Notes under the pieces: generated by a model
What the model was told of the DNA's origin: nothing
The model's database searches: none
Seen by the model: only the letters and a program-made list of their open reading frames with translations
Position numbers and translations under genes: made by a program
Source: Bradyrhizobium iriomotense
GTDB taxonomy: Bacteria; Pseudomonadota; Alphaproteobacteria; Rhizobiales; Xanthobacteraceae
DNA: 64,000 nucleotides
Assembly: GCF_018130765.1 (NCBI RefSeq)
Contig: NZ_JAFCJZ010000013.1
Location: forward strand, 1-64,000
Direction of reading: 5' to 3'
Shown here: positions 53,344-62,123 of the stretch, one piece after another
Layout: every line of letters begins with the position of its first letter
How positions within the stretch are numbered: the first letter of the stretch is position 1

Positions 53344-54105
53344 TCAATAGCGCGCCGCGACCGGCGCACCGTAGCCGCCGAAGCGGTAGTTCACCCGAAG
53401 CGTGACCATGTCGATGTCCTGGCTGACCCCGCTGCCCGTGAGGGTGAATCCACCGGGCGTGACTACGCCGGCTCCGAAGGTGGTGTTGTCACGCCCCATC
53501 CAGAGATGGTCGTATTCGATGCCGACCGACCAGTTCGGCGTGAATCCATATTCCCAGCCGACACCCAGCGCACCGCCCCAGCGCGTGTGACCTGCCGAGG
53601 CGAGACCGACGCCGGTGACATTGTTGAAGATGTCAAAGCGATTGCGCGTCACGGCAGCGCCGCCCTTCACGTAGAGCAGCGAGGCGTTCCAGGCCCAACC
53701 GAGTTGGGCCGTGAACAGCCCGATGGCATCCGTCTTGCCCGTGGTCGAGATCAGCGGATCGATCAGGGTGACGCGCGTGTTCTTGATCTCGGCCCAATCG
53801 CCCTGGGCTTCCAGGCCGACCACAAACTGATTGATCTGCCAGCGGTACCCAATCTGTCCGCCAACCAGGCCTCCAGAGCGATTAGCGCAACCACTTGCGA
53901 GTGTCCCTGCGGGCGTCAGAAAATCCACGCAGCCATGGCTCTGCCCCCAGCCTCCATTGGCGCCGATGTAAAATCCGGTCCAATTGTAAACCGCCACCAC
54001 CGGCGCCGGCGGCGGCGCTGCCTTGACAGCCATATCGGCAGCCATGGCCGGAGCCGCCATGCTCAGTGCCGCGAAACCGATCGCAGCGATCGAAAGCTTC
54101 TTCAT
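53344..54105 (-). CDS. Outer-membrane beta-barrel protein (Omp25/31-like)
   Basis: A 253-residue protein. The signal peptide is MKKLSIAAIGFAALSMAAPA ending AMAAD, with a Pro/Ala-rich spacer (VKAAPPPAPVVAVYNWTGF), then an eight-stranded barrel pattern (GFYIGANGGWGQSHG...) ending in the aromatic C-terminus VAARY. It matches the OmpA-like/Omp25 porin-family proteins abundant in rhizobia. It has its own terminator and is monocistronic. Confidence 0.9.
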   Translation of the reverse strand: MKKLSIAAIGFAALSMAAPAMAADMAVKAAPPPAPVVAVYNWTGFYIGANGGWGQSHGCVDFLTPAGTLASGCANRSGGLVGGQIGYRWQINQFVVGLEAQGDWAEIKNTRVTLIDPLISTTGKTDAIGLFTAQLGWAWNASLLYVKGGAAVTRNRFDIFNNVTGVGLASAGHTRWGGALGVGWEYGFTPNWSVGIEYDHLWMGRDNTTFGAGVVTPGGFTLTGSGVSQDIDMVTLRVNYRFGGYGAPVAARY

Positions 54106-54270
54106 TGTCTCGTCCCCTTTTTGCTCAAATTTCTTCCTTCAGAATGCGAGCCCTTATGCAGGCTGGCGTGCATAAGTGCTGCGAACATCCTGAAGTTTAC
54201 GCGTGAGGGGATTCCTGGCCCGTACCAAAATGGCAACACTCAAGCGCCATCGCTATGCACGGCAAAGTGC

Positions 54271-54552
54271 TTAGTCGTCACTTGAAGCGTCGGGTGCCGC
54301 GGCGCCGTCCTGTTCGTCGGCAAGCCACGCGCTGATGCCGGAGGACGGGATCAGCCGCTTCGGAAGGTGGGGGTTGATCGTGCCTGCAAAGACGGAAAGC
54401 CCCTCCTCACGCCTGGCGCGCGCAAACAGCTTCGCCTCATGCTCGGTCGCAAAGGTCCTCGTCTCACGCGGACTTCGTTGTCTCGGCAGAATGCCTCGCT
54501 GCCGCACTTCGAAAGTGACGTACCAGGTCGGAATCATTGCGCACACCAACAT
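54271..54552 (-). CDS. Conserved-looking hypothetical protein
   Basis: A 93-residue protein beginning MLVCAMIPTWYVTFEVRQRG and carrying FATEHEAKLFARARREEGLS and a GTINPHLPKR segment, hydrophilic and with no signal peptide. I do not recognise the family, though the body looks like a small folded domain. ATG 54552 was taken; ATG 54537 is the alternative. A perfect FixK-type palindrome lies 48 bases before the start. Confidence 0.65.
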   Translation of the reverse strand: MLVCAMIPTWYVTFEVRQRGILPRQRSPRETRTFATEHEAKLFARARREEGLSVFAGTINPHLPKRLIPSSGISAWLADEQDGAAAPDASSDD

Positions 54553-54600
54553 GTCACTTGCCCCTGAAGTCGCCTTTTGGTGTGGCCATGATCCGCGTGC

Positions 54601-54614
54601 TTGATTCAGATCAA
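54601..54614 (-). promoter_or_regulatory. Perfect FixK/FNR box
   Basis: TTGATTCAGATCAA is the exact TTGAT-N4-ATCAA palindrome of FixK/FNR-type regulators. It lies before the leftward gene at 54271-54552; the centre is 55 bases from that ATG. Confidence 0.65.
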
Positions 54615-54651
54615 GCGCGGCTGCGCGCAATTCTCGGACGGAGCTATCCAT

Positions 54652-54743
54652 CGTACGATGGGTAGAGCGAAGCGAACCCCATCGCGCCTCGACACGCTCC
54701 GAAGCAATGATGGGTTTCGCAAGAGCTCTACCCATCCCACGGA
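54652..54743. repeat. 92-bp palindromic repeat, copy in the CGTAGGRTGGGYARAGC family
   Basis: Same length as, and near-identical to, the copy at 57603-57694 (for example both contain CATCGCGCCTCGACACGCTC and TGATGGGTTTCGCAAGAGC). It is inverted at the ends. It lies between two leftward genes. Confidence 0.85.
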
Positions 54744-54746
54744 TTT

Positions 54747-55025
54747 CTATTTCGGTTTGGCGCTGACGCGCTGAGCCTGGCGCTGGGCTGCGATCAATTC
54801 CGTCTTGATCCTGTCCTGCTCCCCGGCGGGGATCAAAGGCTCATCGCGTTGAGGCGGCAGATCATGGACTGGAATATAGTCATGCACGGTGCTTGAACCG
54901 CGCTGCCGTTGCGCGGCGCGGCTGTCAGCGACATCGTCCCTGGCAAGCGTTGCACATCCGCCGAGCACGAACAGCATGAGCAGGACGGCATGGCGCGCCA
55001 ACAAGGCGCAGAATTCGATACGCAC
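54747..55025 (-). CDS. Putative small lipoprotein
   Basis: A 92-residue protein with a lipobox (LLMLFVLGGC-AT) after a hydrophobic N-terminus that contains Arg, so a lipid-anchored envelope protein is likely. The mature part is charged (TVHDYIPVHDLPPQRDEPLI). The start is a GTG at 55025 with no good ribosome site, so the exact start is uncertain. Function unknown. Confidence 0.5.
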   Translation of the reverse strand: MRIEFCALLARHAVLLMLFVLGGCATLARDDVADSRAAQRQRGSSTVHDYIPVHDLPPQRDEPLIPAGEQDRIKTELIAAQRQAQRVSAKPK

Positions 55026-55053
55026 GATTACGCAACCCGATGTGGTGGTGACG

Positions 55054-55242
55054 TCAGACCTCGGCAAAGAAGAGCAGATACAGGCAGCCCAGGACCGTCG
55101 GCAGGAACGCCAGCGCGATCCAAATCCAGAAATCGGCGTCGAAGATTGCCTCTGCATTGCCGCTCTCGTGACTCGCCGGCAGTTGCGACCGCTGCCAGGC
55201 TGCATCGGCCACGAAGAGCGGATGTCGGGAGTTGTTACCCAT
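55054..55242 (-). CDS. Small membrane protein, unknown
   Basis: A 62-residue product with one clear membrane segment at the C-terminus (FWIWIALAFLPTVLGCLYLL). I do not recognise it. It is in a row of short leftward genes from the lipoprotein at 55353 onward. The start at ATG 55242 lies 18 bases after the small coupled gene. Confidence 0.5.
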   Translation of the reverse strand: MGNNSRHPLFVADAAWQRSQLPASHESGNAEAIFDADFWIWIALAFLPTVLGCLYLLFFAEV

Positions 55243-55260
55243 GCTTGTGTCCTGCGTCCT

Positions 55261-55356
55261 TCAGCCGGGGAAAAGTGACGTCACCGACAAGGCGATGAGC
55301 GTGATGAGGATGCGCCCGAGAGTCGCAAGCAGGATGGTCAGCAGAAAGCGCTTCAT
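55261..55356 (-). CDS. 31-residue membrane microprotein, coupled to the DUF3313-like gene
   Basis: A short frame whose product runs MKRFLLTILLATLGRILITL and then ends LFPG. It is a single hydrophobic helix with positive residues at the N-terminus. Its ATG overlaps the stop of the gene at 55353-56237 (ATGA), which supports translation. Function unknown. Confidence 0.55.
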   Translation of the reverse strand: MKRFLLTILLATLGRILITLIALSVTSLFPG

Positions 55357-56237
55357 CGTGCGGCCGTTTGTCCTTCGTTGGCTGGCGTCGGCTGTGGCTT
55401 CGCGCCGGAGTCCGTCCATGACGGCGGCATACCAAGCTGCTGGCCGACGAAGCCGGTCACACCTGGAAATCTGCCGAATTGCTCGCAGGCGACGTATTTT
55501 GGCGCGCCGCCGAAACGTGGTCCCACGCTCTCGACCGGAGGCAATGCAGGCAATCCTCCGAAAGGAGACTCACCCGTCAGCACGAGCTTGGAAAAGTCTG
55601 CGCCAAAGTCTGACGCCAGGTCGTAGGCGTCGCCCTCGTTGGCGATACGCGGCGAACTGGTGATCGAATTGGCGCCGCGCGCCCAGACCATCGCCGCCTT
55701 CTGGAAGCCGGCGAAGTCTCGTGCTTCGGCCTCGACGGAAAGGCTGCCCAGGCCGACCGGCAATCGCGGCACCGGCACGGGCACGCCAGGCAACGCCACG
55801 GTCTTTGCAACCGCGGCTGCCTTCGAGGCCCCCGCCGCCGTCTCACCGGTCGGCGTCGCATGAGTCACCGTGGCTTGGATCGTCAGGTCGGCTTCGTCGT
55901 CGCTCGAGACGATGCGAAACTTCTCGCTCAGCCTGAGACAGAGCTCGCGGCTGATCGCATTCGCGACCAAGGCCCGCTCCTTCTCGTTGAGAGGCACCCC
56001 GGCCCGCGCCGGAAACATGGCGGGAGCGATCCGAACGGTCTTTGCAGCGAGCAAGTCCTTCTTGCTTGCCCGGATCTGCGCCTTGGTGATCAGGCCATCG
56101 GCCTCCGACAGGCGGTCGTAACTTCGAAGCGAGCCTGCGCGGTCCAGCGGGGCTGTCGCGCACCCCCCGACCGCCAGAGCCAGCGACGCCATCGCGGCCA
56201 CGTCCGCCCAGCAAAAACGCGAAGAGATGCGCACCAC
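55353..56237 (-). CDS. DUF3313-like lipoprotein
   Basis: A lipoprotein of about 294 residues. The lipobox is LALAVGGC-AT. The mature body (SLRSYDRLSEADGLITKAQI, RIAPAMFPARAGVPLNEKER, EADLTIQATVTHATPTGETA) matches the DUF3313 family. The start is taken at GTG 56237; TTG 56249 and ATG 56192 are alternatives, but the last would leave too short a signal peptide. It is divergent from a TetR gene with two palindromes between them. Function unknown. Confidence 0.7.
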   Translation of the reverse strand: MVRISSRFCWADVAAMASLALAVGGCATAPLDRAGSLRSYDRLSEADGLITKAQIRASKKDLLAAKTVRIAPAMFPARAGVPLNEKERALVANAISRELCLRLSEKFRIVSSDDEADLTIQATVTHATPTGETAAGASKAAAVAKTVALPGVPVPVPRLPVGLGSLSVEAEARDFAGFQKAAMVWARGANSITSSPRIANEGDAYDLASDFGADFSKLVLTGESPFGGLPALPPVESVGPRFGGAPKYVACEQFGRFPGVTGFVGQQLGMPPSWTDSGAKPQPTPANEGQTAAR

Positions 56238-56252
56238 AGGAACTCGCAACGA

Positions 56253-56276
56253 TTATTAGACTTATCTCTCTAATAA
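56253..56276. promoter_or_regulatory. Putative TetR operator, site A
   Basis: TTATTAGA - CTTATCTC - TCTAATAA is a perfect 8-base inverted repeat lying at the 5' end of the lipoprotein gene, between it and the TetR gene. Confidence 0.55.
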
Positions 56277-56302
56277 TGGATCCGGACGACCTGTCAAGAA
56301 TA

Positions 56303-56320
56303 ATAGAGTTACCTCTCTAT
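56303..56320. promoter_or_regulatory. Putative TetR operator, site B
   Basis: ATAGAG - TTACCT - CTCTAT is a second AT-rich palindrome with similar half-sites. Its centre is 47 bases from that of site A, and it lies 36 bases before the TetR start. Confidence 0.55.
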
Positions 56321-56355
56321 TTTTGACGCCGCCGCGGTCAAATTGTGGTAAGCGA

Positions 56356-57042
56356 ATGTCAGAATTGGAGACGCCGATCGTGCGAAAAGTGGACCCCGTC
56401 AAACACGAACAGAAGCGCCGGGACATCCTCGACGCGGCGTTTCGCTGCTTCATCAAGGACGGTTACCACGGGGCGAGCACGACGGACATCTGTGCCGCGG
56501 CAAAGATCAGCCCGGGCCACCTGTACCACTACTTTCCCAGCAAGGAGGCGATCGTCGAGGCGATGACCGATATCGGCCTCGCGCGCGCGGCGGAGGAATT
56601 CGGAAAGATATCGGCGGCGCCGGACTTCATCGAGGCCCTGATCAAGTATCTCGAACAAGGCAGCCTGCGCCATCGCACAGCCCAGGTCCTCAGCCTCGAT
56701 GCATTGGCGGAAGCCGCCCGAAATCCCCACTTCGCCAGGATTGTCGAGAAGCACGCCAGCTCCTTGCGGAATCTGCTGGTCAATTTTGTCGGCCAGGCGC
56801 AGCGCGAAGGGCGGATCGATCCGGAGCTCGACCCGACAGCCACCGCCAACATTCTGCTCGCAATCATCGACGGCGTGCGTGCGATGCCGATCCGCTCGCC
56901 GACGTTGGACATCGAGCATAGTGTCGGCCATCTTCGAACCCTGCTGTCGCGCTTCCTGAAGCCGCCGAAAGAGGTGTCAGCGCACGTGCGCCGCGTCACC
57001 AGCAGCAGGAACGCGGCCCTGAACACAAACCGGAAGAAATAA
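56356..57042 (+). CDS. TetR-family transcriptional regulator
   Basis: A 228-residue regulator. The helix-turn-helix is at about 20-65 (RRDILDAAFRCFIKDGYHGA, STTDICAAAKISPGHLYHYF, PSKEAIVEAM), followed by an all-helical ligand domain and a basic tail. The ATG at 56356 was chosen because coding similarity begins there. It is divergent from the DUF3313-like lipoprotein gene, which it probably controls through sites A and B. Confidence 0.85.
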   Translation: MSELETPIVRKVDPVKHEQKRRDILDAAFRCFIKDGYHGASTTDICAAAKISPGHLYHYFPSKEAIVEAMTDIGLARAAEEFGKISAAPDFIEALIKYLEQGSLRHRTAQVLSLDALAEAARNPHFARIVEKHASSLRNLLVNFVGQAQREGRIDPELDPTATANILLAIIDGVRAMPIRSPTLDIEHSVGHLRTLLSRFLKPPKEVSAHVRRVTSSRNAALNTNRKK

Positions 57043-57082
57043 GCGGCGACAACGCGATCAACGCAGGGCAACGATCCATTTC

Positions 57083-57580
57083 ATGGACCACTTCAGCACA
57101 AGCAGATTGATCGCCGAAAGGCTGAACGAAAGTCACCTCGCCGATCTGGTCGCGCTGCATCTCGACGCCGACGTGTCTCGTTATCTCGGCGGGGTGCGCT
57201 CGGCGGAGGCGACGAAGACCTATCTCGACGTCAACATGGCCCATTGGGACCAGCACGGTTTTGGCCTCTGGGTGCTGCGAACGAAAGACGGCGCGTTCGC
57301 CGGGCGGGCGGGCATCAGGCACATCCTCGTGGATGGCGTGGACGAGATCGAGATTGCCTACGCGTTCACGCGCAGTGCCTGGAGACTGGGATTTGCCAGC
57401 GAGATCGCGAGTGCGATGACGCGCATCGGGCTGTCACAGCTCGCGCTGCCCTCGCTCATCGGCATCGTCCATGCCGACAATGGCGCATCCCGCCGCGTGC
57501 TGGAGAAATCGAATTACCTGCTCGAGCGGAGCACGAACCGCTACGGCAACGACGCCGTGATCTATCGTAATCGACCGTGA
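57083..57580 (+). CDS. GNAT acetyltransferase (RimJ/RimL-like)
   Basis: A 165-residue acetyltransferase. It opens HFSTSRLIAERLNESHLADL, has the acetyl-CoA-binding stretch YAFTRSAWRLGFASEIASAM, and ends VHADNGASRRVLEKSNYLLE. The pattern is that of the RimJ/RimL group. It lies 40 bases after the TetR gene, perhaps in the same message. The substrate is unknown. Confidence 0.82.
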   Translation: MDHFSTSRLIAERLNESHLADLVALHLDADVSRYLGGVRSAEATKTYLDVNMAHWDQHGFGLWVLRTKDGAFAGRAGIRHILVDGVDEIEIAYAFTRSAWRLGFASEIASAMTRIGLSQLALPSLIGIVHADNGASRRVLEKSNYLLERSTNRYGNDAVIYRNRP

Positions 57581-57602
57581 GGGAGCATCCTCGTAGTGTC
57601 CT

Positions 57603-57694
57603 CGTAGGATGGGTAGAGCGAAGCGAAACTCATCGCGCCTCGACACGCTCAGAAGTAATGATGGGTTTCGCAAGAGCTCTACTCATCCTACGGA
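57603..57694. repeat. 92-bp palindromic repeat, copy 2 of the 54652 element
   Basis: Ends CGTAGGATGGGTAGAGC and GCTCTACTCATCCTACG form an inverted repeat, and the sequence is near-identical to 54652-54743. It lies between the GNAT gene and the convergent HlyD gene. Confidence 0.85.
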
Positions 57695-57831
57695 CCAGGA
57701 CGCGTACCCATAAACTGTCAGCGATGTCTGCTTCGCTCCGACACCGACCGCCTCTGTGCAACCGCAGAAAATGTCGCGAAGGGCCATCAGCAGAAATCAT
57801 CGTCCACAGGTGCCGCCATTGACCGAGGCTG

Positions 57832-58941
57832 TCAAAGGTAGGCCGTATACGAGCTGACCCAGACCAGGATCGACATGATCAAGCCGATGACGCCGGCGTT
57901 CTCTGCAAACACGGTGGCGGTTCCGGGCATTCCGAGCCTGAGCTTGGTGCGGTCGAAGTCCTTCGGGATGGAAATGGCCGCCGGATAGACTTTGACGCCG
58001 CTGATCGAGCCCACCTTTGCCAGCGTCCCCGAGACCTCAAGCTGGCCTTGTCCCACGCCCTGCGGGATGTGCGTAATCGTCCCGGCGTAGATACGACCGG
58101 GGTCGTCGTCGAACACGAGCTTGACCCGCGCGCCGGGCTTGATGGTCTTAAATCCGTTGGGCGAGAACATGCCGACGATGTAGATCTCGTCGGCGACGAT
58201 GAACGACATCACCGAGCGCGCTTGCACCGCGCGGTCGCCGACGGTCAGGGGCATCACCGTCACGAGGCCGTCGCCAGGCGCACGGATGGTCGTCTGGTCG
58301 AGCTCCCACTTGGCATTGTCGAGTTGGGCCTGGATTTGAGCGACGGTCGTGTTGATGCCACCGATCTCCGAGTCCATGGCAAGCTGCGCGTTGAGCTGCG
58401 CGGCCTTGGCCGCCTGCAGCTGGAACTCTACCGTCTCGTACTGCACCTGCGTGTCCTGCAGGCGAAACTGGCTCTGCGCGCCCTCACTGGTCAGCTTGCC
58501 GTAGTCGTCAAGCCGACGCTTGTGAAAGGCGAGTTGCTTGGCAAGTCCCTCAGCATTTGCGGTCGCCTGCTCATAGTTGGCCGCAAGTTGCTTGACCTGC
58601 TGCCGCGCCTGGGCGAGCGACGCCTCGAGTTGGTTGACCTTGTACTGGTACGGCGCCGGATCGATGCGGAACAGGACGGCCCCGCTCTTCACAGGCTCGT
58701 TCGTCTTGATCGGTATCTCGATCACTTGGCCGGAAACATTGGGCGTGACTTCCAGGACGCGAGAAATGACGACGAAGCTCCCCGACGGGGTCAGGTAGTT
58801 GAACATCGCCAGGAACACGGCGAGGATGAACGCACCGATCAGGACCGCCACCGTACCGGAGCCCCAGCCCCACCGGACCAGCTTGAGCTTGGAGAATACG
58901 AGCCACACCAGGACGACGTAGAGCGTCAGGATGATAAGCAT
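57832..58941 (-). CDS. HlyD-family membrane fusion protein
   Basis: A 369-residue periplasmic adaptor with two N-terminal hydrophobic segments. The biotin-lipoyl-like half SGQVIEIPIKTNEPVKSGAV is followed by a long coiled-coil (LEASLAQARQQVKQLAANYE) and the second lipoyl half TIRAPGDGLVTVMPLTVGD. It resembles YibH/EmrA-type adaptors, which pair with an inner-membrane pump. No pump gene is adjacent in this window. Confidence 0.85.
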   Translation of the reverse strand: MLIILTLYVVLVWLVFSKLKLVRWGWGSGTVAVLIGAFILAVFLAMFNYLTPSGSFVVISRVLEVTPNVSGQVIEIPIKTNEPVKSGAVLFRIDPAPYQYKVNQLEASLAQARQQVKQLAANYEQATANAEGLAKQLAFHKRRLDDYGKLTSEGAQSQFRLQDTQVQYETVEFQLQAAKAAQLNAQLAMDSEIGGINTTVAQIQAQLDNAKWELDQTTIRAPGDGLVTVMPLTVGDRAVQARSVMSFIVADEIYIVGMFSPNGFKTIKPGARVKLVFDDDPGRIYAGTITHIPQGVGQGQLEVSGTLAKVGSISGVKVYPAAISIPKDFDRTKLRLGMPGTATVFAENAGVIGLIMSILVWVSSYTAYL

Positions 58942-59075
58942 CTAAAGGCTCCTTAGGTAATCTCCATTCACTTCGTCGCGGCCATTGATCGACGGACTGA
59001 CTTACCTCGGTGTCATACCGGTCCCGCCGCACACCAGCGGCGGGACCTATAAGCCGGCAGCTATTTGCCCTTCTA

Positions 59076-60515
59076 TCAAACCCTCTTTATTCCGGGCGGC
59101 TGCCAGGTGCCTTCGCCCGCGGGCAGGACCGAGGGTGGTTCTGTCTTCGGCCAGTAGAGCCGCATCACCAGATAGATCGGGCCGTTCGGGGCCGGCAGCC
59201 AATTGGCTTCCTTGTCGGCGCCTGGAGATTTGTTCTGGATGTACAGCGTCAACGACCCGTCCGGATTCGTCTTCATGGCCGGCAGCATCGGTGAATTGAT
59301 CAGATACCGGTTGATCGGATTCTCGATGAGCAACTGCGTCTTGCCGTCGTACATTGTGATGGACCAGAAGGCACTCACCGGCGGCTGCTGACCCGGTGCA
59401 AAGGTCAGCGTGTAATTGTGCTTGCCGCCATCGAGAGTCTGGCCATCGCTGTCGCTGCGCGTGAGCGGATATACCGCCTCCACGGCATCATTGCCGTAGA
59501 TACCGGCCTTGGCGGCGACAGCGCGCTTCAGCCAGTCGCCATTGTAGTGCGCGCTATCGCCCGGCAACGAACTGATCCGCCAGCCGTTGACATCCTTGCC
59601 GACCGTCGCGACGGCCTCATCGATCTTGCGCTCACCTTCCTTCATGCCGAGACCGACTTCGAGCTTTTGTTCCAGCGGCAGGTCCTTGAAGTTGAAGGTC
59701 TTGCCCGGCCCGACGCCGATGGCGGCAAGCTTTGCGCGTATCTCCTTCTCGTTCTCTTGGGCGGGCGCGAACTGCAGCGCGAAGTCGAGGTATTCGAAGA
59801 AGTTCGTTTTCACGAGCTGCTTGTCGATCTTTGGGAAGTCGACGGTCGCCGCGGCAGTCGTGCCCGGTTGTTTCAGATAGGCGGAAAGCGTCTGTACCTT
59901 GTATCCATCCTGCACCTTCTTGACGTTGTCGAGATCATCCGGGTTGAAAAGCTGGGTGCGATAGCCAGCCACTGAAAACTGTGTGCTTGACCGGAACACC
60001 TTCTTGATCCCGGGTGGGGTCGCGCCCTTCCAATCCGGCCCCACCACCATGTAGTCGCCCGGTTCACTTCCCGTGGCACGGCTGCCGATATAGCCGTAGT
60101 TGTAGGTATTGCCGTCGCAGAGCATGACCGAATAGTAGCGCTTGGGGTCTACTGCCGGAACGGACAGGACGACCGGCTCCGCCCGCAGGTCCATCCACAC
60201 GAACGAATAGGGCGTGTCGCTGTTCGGCGTGACAATGGCAGTGTCTTTGTAGGTGAATACGTTGGGTTCGTTCTTGATCTGATTGAATGGCGCCTTGAAT
60301 TGCCCGGAATTGCGATCGACGGCGTACTCGTACATGACGGCGTAGTTCATCACGATCGGCAGGCCGTAGATGAAGCCGGCTTCGGCAATGTCCTTTGCCT
60401 TGAAGAAGCCCGGACGATCGGTGCTTGTCTGCGCATGTACTGGGACGGATTTTGCCGTCGAGGCGGTGATCGCGGCGAGGGCGGCGGAACGAAGAAGATC
60501 GCGCTTCGTCAGCAT
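59076..60515 (-). CDS. DUF1254/DUF1214 secreted protein, paralogue 1
   Basis: A 479-residue exported protein. The N-terminus MLTKRDLLRSAALAAITAST resembles a twin-arginine-like leader (KR). DUF1254 occupies about 45-170 (YGLPIVMNYAVMYEYAVDRN) and DUF1214 about 370-460 (GQQPPVSAFWSITMYDGKTQ, then the end PIYLVMRLYWPKTEPP). GAGGAG lies before the ATG. It follows its paralogue on the same strand by 87 bases. The family is widespread but its activity is not settled. Confidence 0.88.
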   Translation of the reverse strand: MLTKRDLLRSAALAAITASTAKSVPVHAQTSTDRPGFFKAKDIAEAGFIYGLPIVMNYAVMYEYAVDRNSGQFKAPFNQIKNEPNVFTYKDTAIVTPNSDTPYSFVWMDLRAEPVVLSVPAVDPKRYYSVMLCDGNTYNYGYIGSRATGSEPGDYMVVGPDWKGATPPGIKKVFRSSTQFSVAGYRTQLFNPDDLDNVKKVQDGYKVQTLSAYLKQPGTTAAATVDFPKIDKQLVKTNFFEYLDFALQFAPAQENEKEIRAKLAAIGVGPGKTFNFKDLPLEQKLEVGLGMKEGERKIDEAVATVGKDVNGWRISSLPGDSAHYNGDWLKRAVAAKAGIYGNDAVEAVYPLTRSDSDGQTLDGGKHNYTLTFAPGQQPPVSAFWSITMYDGKTQLLIENPINRYLINSPMLPAMKTNPDGSLTLYIQNKSPGADKEANWLPAPNGPIYLVMRLYWPKTEPPSVLPAGEGTWQPPGIKRV

Positions 60516-60602
60516 TTGAACGTCTCCTCTTGTAGTTGCTTCACGGGCCGCCCATCGCGGCGCGCCGGGGGCTTTCATCCCCCAACGCAAGCGTGGTGAG
60601 GT

Positions 60603-62039
60603 TCACGCGACCCCGTCCTTTTTCACCGGCGGAATCTTCCACGATCCGTTGATGATCGAGGGGTTCTTCTCGCTCGGCCAGTACAGCCGCATCATCAGCA
60701 CAAAGTCGCCTGCCGGTGCCGGCAGCCAGTTCGATTCCTTGTCCTTCCCGGGCGATTCTTTCTGGATGTAGAGGTCGGTCGAGCCGTCAGGGTTGGATTT
60801 CAGATTCTGCCGCGCGCTGATCGAATAGCGGTTGATCGGGTTCGCGACGAAGAAATAGTCGGCGTCATACATCGTCACCGACCAGAAACCCTGCGCCGGC
60901 GGCAACTGTCCCTTGGGAAAGCGGATGACATATCTGTTGGTGCCGTTGTACTTTCGGCCTTCCGCATCCTTCGTCGAAGTCGGATAGACGGCATCCTGCG
61001 GCCGGTTTGCACCGAGCCCGATGGCCGTGACGAACGCCCGCATCAGATAGTCGGTGCCGTAGATGCCTGTTTTGGTCGTGAATCCCCAGCCGTTCTCATC
61101 CTTCACGTCCTTGTTGATCTTGAACTGGAGCATGATCCGGTCGAACCCGATTTCCGGTACGTGTTTGACGAAATCTGCTTTGAGCTTGCTTGCATCGAAA
61201 TCCTGTCCCGGCACGATGCCGATCCTGGCGAACCTGGCGAGCTGAGGCGCATCCGCAGCCGCCGGCGGGTTGTCCTTCATCAGCTTGCAAAGCAGCGTGA
61301 AATAGGCCGTCGTGTCCATGCGGTTGACCTGTTCGCGCACTGCCGTCTTCATGTCTTGGGACGGATCGACCGTGCCCGGCGGCGGCGTGTAGGGCTTGCC
61401 GTAGGCACTCAGCGGCACGAGTTTGACGTCGTCCTGCAACTTGTGCACTTCGGCGTAGTCCTCCGGCGTACCGGTGCAGTAGATGCGGCCGAGCAGCCAC
61501 ACGATGCTGGTGGGCGACTTGTACTCCTTGACACCGGCCGGCAGTGTGCCTTTCCAGCCGGGTCCGGTGATGGCGTAGGTCTGCGCGGCGGTGCCGGTGG
61601 TTCGCTTGCCAGGCACCTGGAATACCGTGGTCCAGCCGTCCAGCATCGGAAAGAGTGCATAGCGGCCTTTCATGTCGGGGAGGCTGAGCACCCACGGCTC
61701 CTTGCCGACGTCGAAGAAGGCGGTGGTGTAAAGCGTGTCAGCATTCGGCGCAGTCACGTCCCGGAAGGACGCATTTGGATACTCGCGCAGCTTGATGATC
61801 TGCCCCATCGGCGCCTTTGTCCCCTCCGGTGCCGCGACGTTGGTGATGACCCTGCGCGTCATCTCCATCGTTACCAGCGGATAGCCGTAGATGTAGGCAT
61901 CAGTGGCGAGCGCGAAATCCTCAAGTCCCTCGCCGATGCCGAGAAGTTCACCAAGCTCGGCGCGAGTTGGTGCGCTCATCGAGGTGCCGGCGAGCAGGCT
62001 CATGCTGCCAATCATGACGTTGCGACGGGTGATGCTCAT
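60603..62039 (-). CDS. DUF1254/DUF1214 secreted protein, paralogue 2
   Basis: A 478-residue exported protein with the leader MSITRRNVMIGSMSLLAGTS, a twin-arginine type signal (TRRNVM). DUF1254 begins at about 40 (ATDAYIYGYPLVTMEMTRRV) and DUF1214 at about 370 (QGFWSVTMYDADYFFVANPI). It shares the overall design of its neighbour but differs clearly in sequence, so the duplication is not recent. GGGAGG precedes the ATG at 62039. Confidence 0.88.
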   Translation of the reverse strand: MSITRRNVMIGSMSLLAGTSMSAPTRAELGELLGIGEGLEDFALATDAYIYGYPLVTMEMTRRVITNVAAPEGTKAPMGQIIKLREYPNASFRDVTAPNADTLYTTAFFDVGKEPWVLSLPDMKGRYALFPMLDGWTTVFQVPGKRTTGTAAQTYAITGPGWKGTLPAGVKEYKSPTSIVWLLGRIYCTGTPEDYAEVHKLQDDVKLVPLSAYGKPYTPPPGTVDPSQDMKTAVREQVNRMDTTAYFTLLCKLMKDNPPAAADAPQLARFARIGIVPGQDFDASKLKADFVKHVPEIGFDRIMLQFKINKDVKDENGWGFTTKTGIYGTDYLMRAFVTAIGLGANRPQDAVYPTSTKDAEGRKYNGTNRYVIRFPKGQLPPAQGFWSVTMYDADYFFVANPINRYSISARQNLKSNPDGSTDLYIQKESPGKDKESNWLPAPAGDFVLMMRLYWPSEKNPSIINGSWKIPPVKKDGVA

Positions 62040-62123
62040 GGGATGGCCTCCCTTGGGATTCGATATCGAAAACCTGTTATCGCTTTTCATTGACAGGGCC
62101 CGCGTGTCGCCCTCTCACTCGCC

